This document shows, piece after piece, positions 6,308-8,622 of a stretch of 8,622 nt of DNA; position 1 is the first letter of the stretch, and every line of letters begins with the position of its first letter. The translations under genes and the position numbers were made by a program. The notes beneath the pieces were generated by a model, which was given only the letters and a program-made list of their open reading frames with translations, did no database searches and was not told the DNA's origin. The stretch is from Dehalococcoidia bacterium (GTDB lineage: Bacteria; Chloroflexota; Dehalococcoidia; SHYD01; SHYC01), in assembly GCA_016844365.1 (NCBI GenBank), contig JAENIT010000016.1:1-8622 (forward strand). The letters are read 5' to 3'.

Positions 6308-6485
6308 AAGTTGGTATTGAGCGAGCAATAGTGAGTAAAACGGAAGGACAGGGACAGATCCGTTCATACCCCTTAAAGCGATGCTGATGGCTGCTGTTTG
6401 CACTGAACTGGTGCAGGCAGGGGCCGTTTTGTATGTCCTGCACCAGCCGCGAAGGTGCGCCTACGCTCGGTTGTAGGAGGGATAG
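6308..6485 (+). promoter_or_regulatory. Spacer with candidate structured leader of the antiporter operon
   Basis: 178 bp between lepA and the antiporter with several pairings. Hairpin A is AACGGA/TCCGTT (6339-6344 with 6359-6364). Hairpin B is a perfect 10-bp stem (6408-6417 with 6437-6446, CTGGTGCAGG/CCTGCACCAG) with a 19-nt loop. A possible closing helix pairs 6316-6323 with 6464-6471 (8 bp, two G-U pairs). CCTAC (6460-6464) can instead pair with GTAGG (6473-6477), hiding part of the AGGAGG at 6475-6480. The closing helix and this sequestering hairpin compete for the same bases, which is the logic of a translational riboswitch or protein-bound leader. It matches no riboswitch class I know. 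No clear promoter or T-run terminator is seen here. Pairings were found by eye only. Confidence 0.4.
6408..6446. repeat. Perfect 10-bp inverted repeat with 19-nt loop
   Basis: CTGGTGCAGG at 6408-6417 and its exact complement CCTGCACCAG at 6437-6446. No T-run follows on either strand, so it is not a standard terminator. It is the strongest structural element of the antiporter leader. Confidence 0.75.
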
Positions 6486-7655
6486 TTGGACAACACGTGG
6501 TTCATAGCTGCAACCTGGATGGCACTGGCTCTTGCGGCCAGCGTGATCTCCATCAGAGTGGGCATCTCGGTAGCGTTGGTGGAGATCGTCGTTGGAGTCA
6601 TTGGCGGCAACTTCTTGGGGGTCCACACCACACCCTGGATCGACTTCCTGGCATCCTTCGGCTCTGTGCTCCTCACCTTTTTAGCCGGCGCCGAGATCGA
6701 CCCTGAGTCCTTGAGGAAACACCTCAAGGCAAGCCTCGCCATAGGTGGCCTTTCGTTCCTTCTGCCCTTCCTGGGAGCGATGGCCTTCGCCCGCTACGTC
6801 ATTGGCTGGGACACCCAAGCCGCCCAGATAGCGGGCATCGCCCTCTCCACCACCTCGGTCGCGGTCGTTTACGCAGTTATGGTCGAGACGGGCCTTAACA
6901 ACACCGATCTAGGGAAGCTTATCCTAGCGGCGTGCTTCGTCACCGACCTCGGGACGGTGCTGGCCCTGGGTGTGCTTTTCGCAAGCTTCAACGGCTGGAT
7001 GGCGCTCTTTATCACCGTCACTGTCGTTGTGTTATGGAAGGCACAAACCGTGACCCGCTGGGTGATCGAGCATTGGGGAGGCCGAGTCAGCGAGCCGGAG
7101 GTGAAGTTCATCTTTCTGGTCCTTTTCTTCCTGGGTGGTCTGGCCACCGCCGCCGGGAGCGAAGCCGTGCTGCCAGCCTACCTATTTGGCCTGGTCATCG
7201 CCAACGTCTTCCGCCACGATAAAGTCCTAGTGCACCGCATACGAGCCACCGCCTTCTCGTTGCTTACACCCTTCTTCTTCATCAAAGCGGGAAGCCTGGT
7301 AGCGCTGCCAGCGCTGGTAGCGGGCGTGGGCCTGATTGTAGCCTTTCTTGGTGTGAAGATGGCTGCCAAGTTCGCGGGGGTGTGGCCCCTCACCCTGGCT
7401 TTCAAGATGAAGATGCGAGAGGGCTACTTCACCACACTACTTATGTCAACAGGCTTAACCTTCGGCAGTATATCGGCCCTATTTGGACTTACCCACGGCA
7501 TCATAGACCAGGCGCAATATACAGTCCTGGTATCGGCAGTGATAAGCTCAGCAGTGGTGCCCACGCTCATCGCCCAGACCTGGTTCATGCCAGAGACGGT
7601 CCAGAAAATAGAGCGATCGGGCATGTCTACACTGGAGGAGGCGCGCGGTGACTGA
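6486..7655 (+). CDS. CPA2-type cation/proton antiporter (sodium/hydrogen exchanger family)
   Basis: 389-residue polytopic inner-membrane protein with about 12 hydrophobic segments, matching the Na+/H+ exchanger fold of the CPA superfamily. LLTFLAGAEIDPESL (62-76) is the conserved 'FxAGxEID' segment. STTSVAVVYAV (121-131) fits the broken helix 4. TD at 153-154 in FVTDLG is the ion-binding Asp position, where relatives have DD, ND or QD. Lys267 in PFFFIKAG is a candidate for the helix-10 Lys that pairs with the Asp in NapA-like proteins. There is no C-terminal TrkA/RCK domain, so it is not a full KefB/KefC. The ion (Na+, K+ or other) cannot be told. The TTG start at 6486 has AGGAGGG at 6475-6481. 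It overlaps the next gene by 8 nt and is followed by a universal stress protein gene, a common partner of CPA2 transporters. Confidence 0.9.
   Translation: MDNTWFIAATWMALALAASVISIRVGISVALVEIVVGVIGGNFLGVHTTPWIDFLASFGSVLLTFLAGAEIDPESLRKHLKASLAIGGLSFLLPFLGAMAFARYVIGWDTQAAQIAGIALSTTSVAVVYAVMVETGLNNTDLGKLILAACFVTDLGTVLALGVLFASFNGWMALFITVTVVVLWKAQTVTRWVIEHWGGRVSEPEVKFIFLVLFFLGGLATAAGSEAVLPAYLFGLVIANVFRHDKVLVHRIRATAFSLLTPFFFIKAGSLVALPALVAGVGLIVAFLGVKMAAKFAGVWPLTLAFKMKMREGYFTTLLMSTGLTFGSISALFGLTHGIIDQAQYTVLVSAVISSAVVPTLIAQTWFMPETVQKIERSGMSTLEEARGD
7634..7650 (+). promoter_or_regulatory. Ribosome binding site and GTG start of the TauE/SafE gene
   Basis: GGAGGAGG (7634-7641) lies six bases before the GTG at 7648 and sits inside the antiporter gene. 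The ATG at 7660, in the same frame, is too far from it (18 nt), so GTG is preferred. Confidence 0.7.
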
Positions 7656-8376
7656 ACTCATGCTGGTCATCGCTGTCGTGGCCATTGCCTTCGTAGCCGG
7701 TGTGCTCGCCGCTGTAGCGGGCTTCGGAGGAGCGGTTATCATACTACCCGTCCTGGTATGGGCCTTTGGCGTTCGGGACGCGATCCCCATCCTTACCGTG
7801 GCGCAGTTGATTGGGAACCTCTCCAGGGTGTGGTTCAACCGAGGCGAGTTGGCTTTCCCAGTGGTGAGGTGGTTTGCTCTTGGGGCCGTGCCAGCCGCGA
7901 CCCTGGGTGGAATCATATTCGCCACAGCGCCCGCTGCCGCACTAGTCCGACTGCTTGGTGTCTTCTTGATGTGCATGGTAGCCTATAGGCATACCACTTG
8001 GGGGCAGCGGGCGCGCATCAGGCTTCGCGGGTTTCTTCCTTTGGGCGCGACGGCTGGGCTTATCTCTGCTCTAGTCGGAAGCGTCGGTCCCTTCATGGCG
8101 CCGTTTTTCCTTACCTATGGCCTGGTCAAGGGCGCATACATTGGCACAGAGGCCCTCTCCACAGTGGTGATGCACGTCATTAAGCTGGGCGTCTACGGAA
8201 GATATTCCTTGGTAAATGGACGCACCCTCCTTGTTGGCATCGGCATTGGAGCAGTCCTGTTCTTCGCCTCATATCTGGGCAAACTCATCCTGAATCGGGT
8301 GCCCGAGCGAGTGTTTCCCTATATTATTGAGGGTGTGATGATAACGGCTGGTGTTCTATTTATTATTAGGGGTTGA
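7648..8376 (+). CDS. TauE/SafE family membrane transporter (sulfite/organosulfonate exporter type)
   Basis: 242 residues with seven to eight hydrophobic segments, typical of the TauE/SafE family (formerly DUF81), whose studied members export sulfite, sulfoacetate or related anions. The internal repeat of the family is visible: GVLAAVAGFGGAVIILPVL (18-36) and GLISALVGSVGPFMAPFFL (137-155) are the two pseudo-symmetric signature segments. GNLSR (56-60) and TTW (116-118) are in loops. The GTG start overlaps the antiporter stop by 8 nt, indicating translational coupling. Paired with a cation/H+ antiporter, it may help balance anion and cation efflux, but this is inferred from position alone. No sulfur-metabolism gene is nearby in the window, so the sulfite assignment is by family only. 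Confidence 0.88.
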   Translation: MTELMLVIAVVAIAFVAGVLAAVAGFGGAVIILPVLVWAFGVRDAIPILTVAQLIGNLSRVWFNRGELAFPVVRWFALGAVPAATLGGIIFATAPAAALVRLLGVFLMCMVAYRHTTWGQRARIRLRGFLPLGATAGLISALVGSVGPFMAPFFLTYGLVKGAYIGTEALSTVVMHVIKLGVYGRYSLVNGRTLLVGIGIGAVLFFASYLGKLILNRVPERVFPYIIEGVMITAGVLFIIRG

Positions 8377-8396
8377 GGTCATAATAAAGGGGTTGA
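8368..8396. repeat. 9-bp direct repeat AGGGGTTGA, 20 bp apart
   Basis: AGGGGTTGA at 8368-8376 (ending in the TauE/SafE stop codon) and again at 8388-8396, each preceded by an AT-rich TATTATT/ATAATAA stretch. The spacing is about two helical turns. GGTCA/TGACC (8377-8381 with 8394-8398) can also pair. It could be a regulator site before the stress-protein gene, or chance. Confidence 0.3.
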
Positions 8397-8426
8397 CCAG
8401 TTCTATCGGTCTAGAGGGGTGGTTCC

Positions 8427-8622
8427 ATGTTCCGTAAGATTTTAGTGGGATTTGATGGCTCCGAAGGCTCGTGGCGGGCGCTGCGGGCCGCCATCGCTCT
8501 GGCCCAAGAGCAAGCATCCGAAGTATGGGCCGTGTCCGTTGAGGACCATCTTCCACATTTCGCAGCCACCGTTGGCGAGATGGAGGAAGAGAAGGAATTC
8601 GCTAACCATTATTATACGCGCA
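8427..8622 (+). CDS. Universal stress protein (UspA family), N-terminus only
   Basis: 65 codons are present before the window ends. The start MFRKILVGFDGSEGSWRAL is the classic first strand and loop of the Usp fold, with Asp10 at the position that contacts adenine nucleotide in ATP-binding members. AAIALAQ forms helix 1 and SEVWAVSVED strand 2. The ATP-binding GxxG(9x)GS motif lies beyond the window, so ATP binding cannot be judged. GAGGGG (8414-8419) is 7 nt before the ATG. The gene starts 50 bp after the TauE/SafE stop on the same strand, probably in the same transcript. Usp proteins often regulate neighbouring transporters in stress or low energy; here that is inference. Confidence 0.9.
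   Translation, partial: MFRKILVGFDGSEGSWRALRAAIALAQEQASEVWAVSVEDHLPHFAATVGEMEEEKEFANHYYTR

Noticed and set aside
5375..6403. 342-codon open frame on the minus strand opposite lepA
   Set aside because: It lies antisense to a certain, fully conserved gene; the residue composition is a reflection of lepA codons and no family motif or ribosome binding site is seen.
6308..6485. Known riboswitch classes for ion transporters (c-di-AMP ydaO, Mg2+ M-box, fluoride)
   Set aside because: The conserved core sequences I recall for these classes are not present; a covariance-model search would be decisive.
7660..7662. ATG start for the TauE/SafE gene
   Set aside because: It is 18 nt from the good ribosome binding site; the GTG at 7648 has proper spacing.

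Overview
This window looks like a chromosomal segment of a moderately GC-rich bacterium. The style of the LepA N-terminus (TTG start, [17 protein letters not shown]) and the cluster of closely related acyl-CoA dehydrogenase paralogues suggest a Chloroflexota lineage (Dehalococcoidia/SAR202-like). That placement is an inference from sequence style and was not tested by phylogeny. I see no tRNA, rRNA, CRISPR array, insertion sequence or phage gene.

Left third (1-3318, minus strand): three tandem acyl-CoA dehydrogenase (ACAD) genes. The first to be transcribed, at 3318-2098, lies behind an excellent sigma70-type promoter (TTGACA-N17-TACAAT) whose -10 hexamer sits inside a perfect dyad that could be an operator. 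The second is at 1972-779. The third starts at 640 and is cut off by the window edge. A Rho-independent terminator lies between the second and third genes. The three proteins share a variant flavin-binding motif (TEPD[S/C]GVD) and lack Glu at the MCAD-type catalytic position. The two complete copies carry a candidate helix-G Glu instead; in the partial copy that region is off the window.

Middle (3319-6307): a 304-bp divergent intergenic region is followed by a 282-residue protein of unknown function. Its gene ends 3 nt before lepA (elongation factor 4, TTG start), and the lepA ribosome binding site lies inside the end of the unknown gene, so the two are probably translationally coupled.

Right part (6308-8622, plus strand): a 178-bp spacer with several inverted repeats, possibly a structured mRNA leader, precedes a short CPA2-type cation/proton antiporter. 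Its 3' end overlaps by 8 nt a TauE/SafE-type anion (sulfite-type) exporter, and a UspA-type universal stress protein starts 50 bp later and runs off the window. The three genes look like one ion-homeostasis/stress unit.

No clearly new multi-gene system is evident. The items most worth a second look are the candidate leader RNA, the ACAD promoter/operator, the ACAD triplication with signs of recent sequence exchange, and the unknown gene coupled to lepA.
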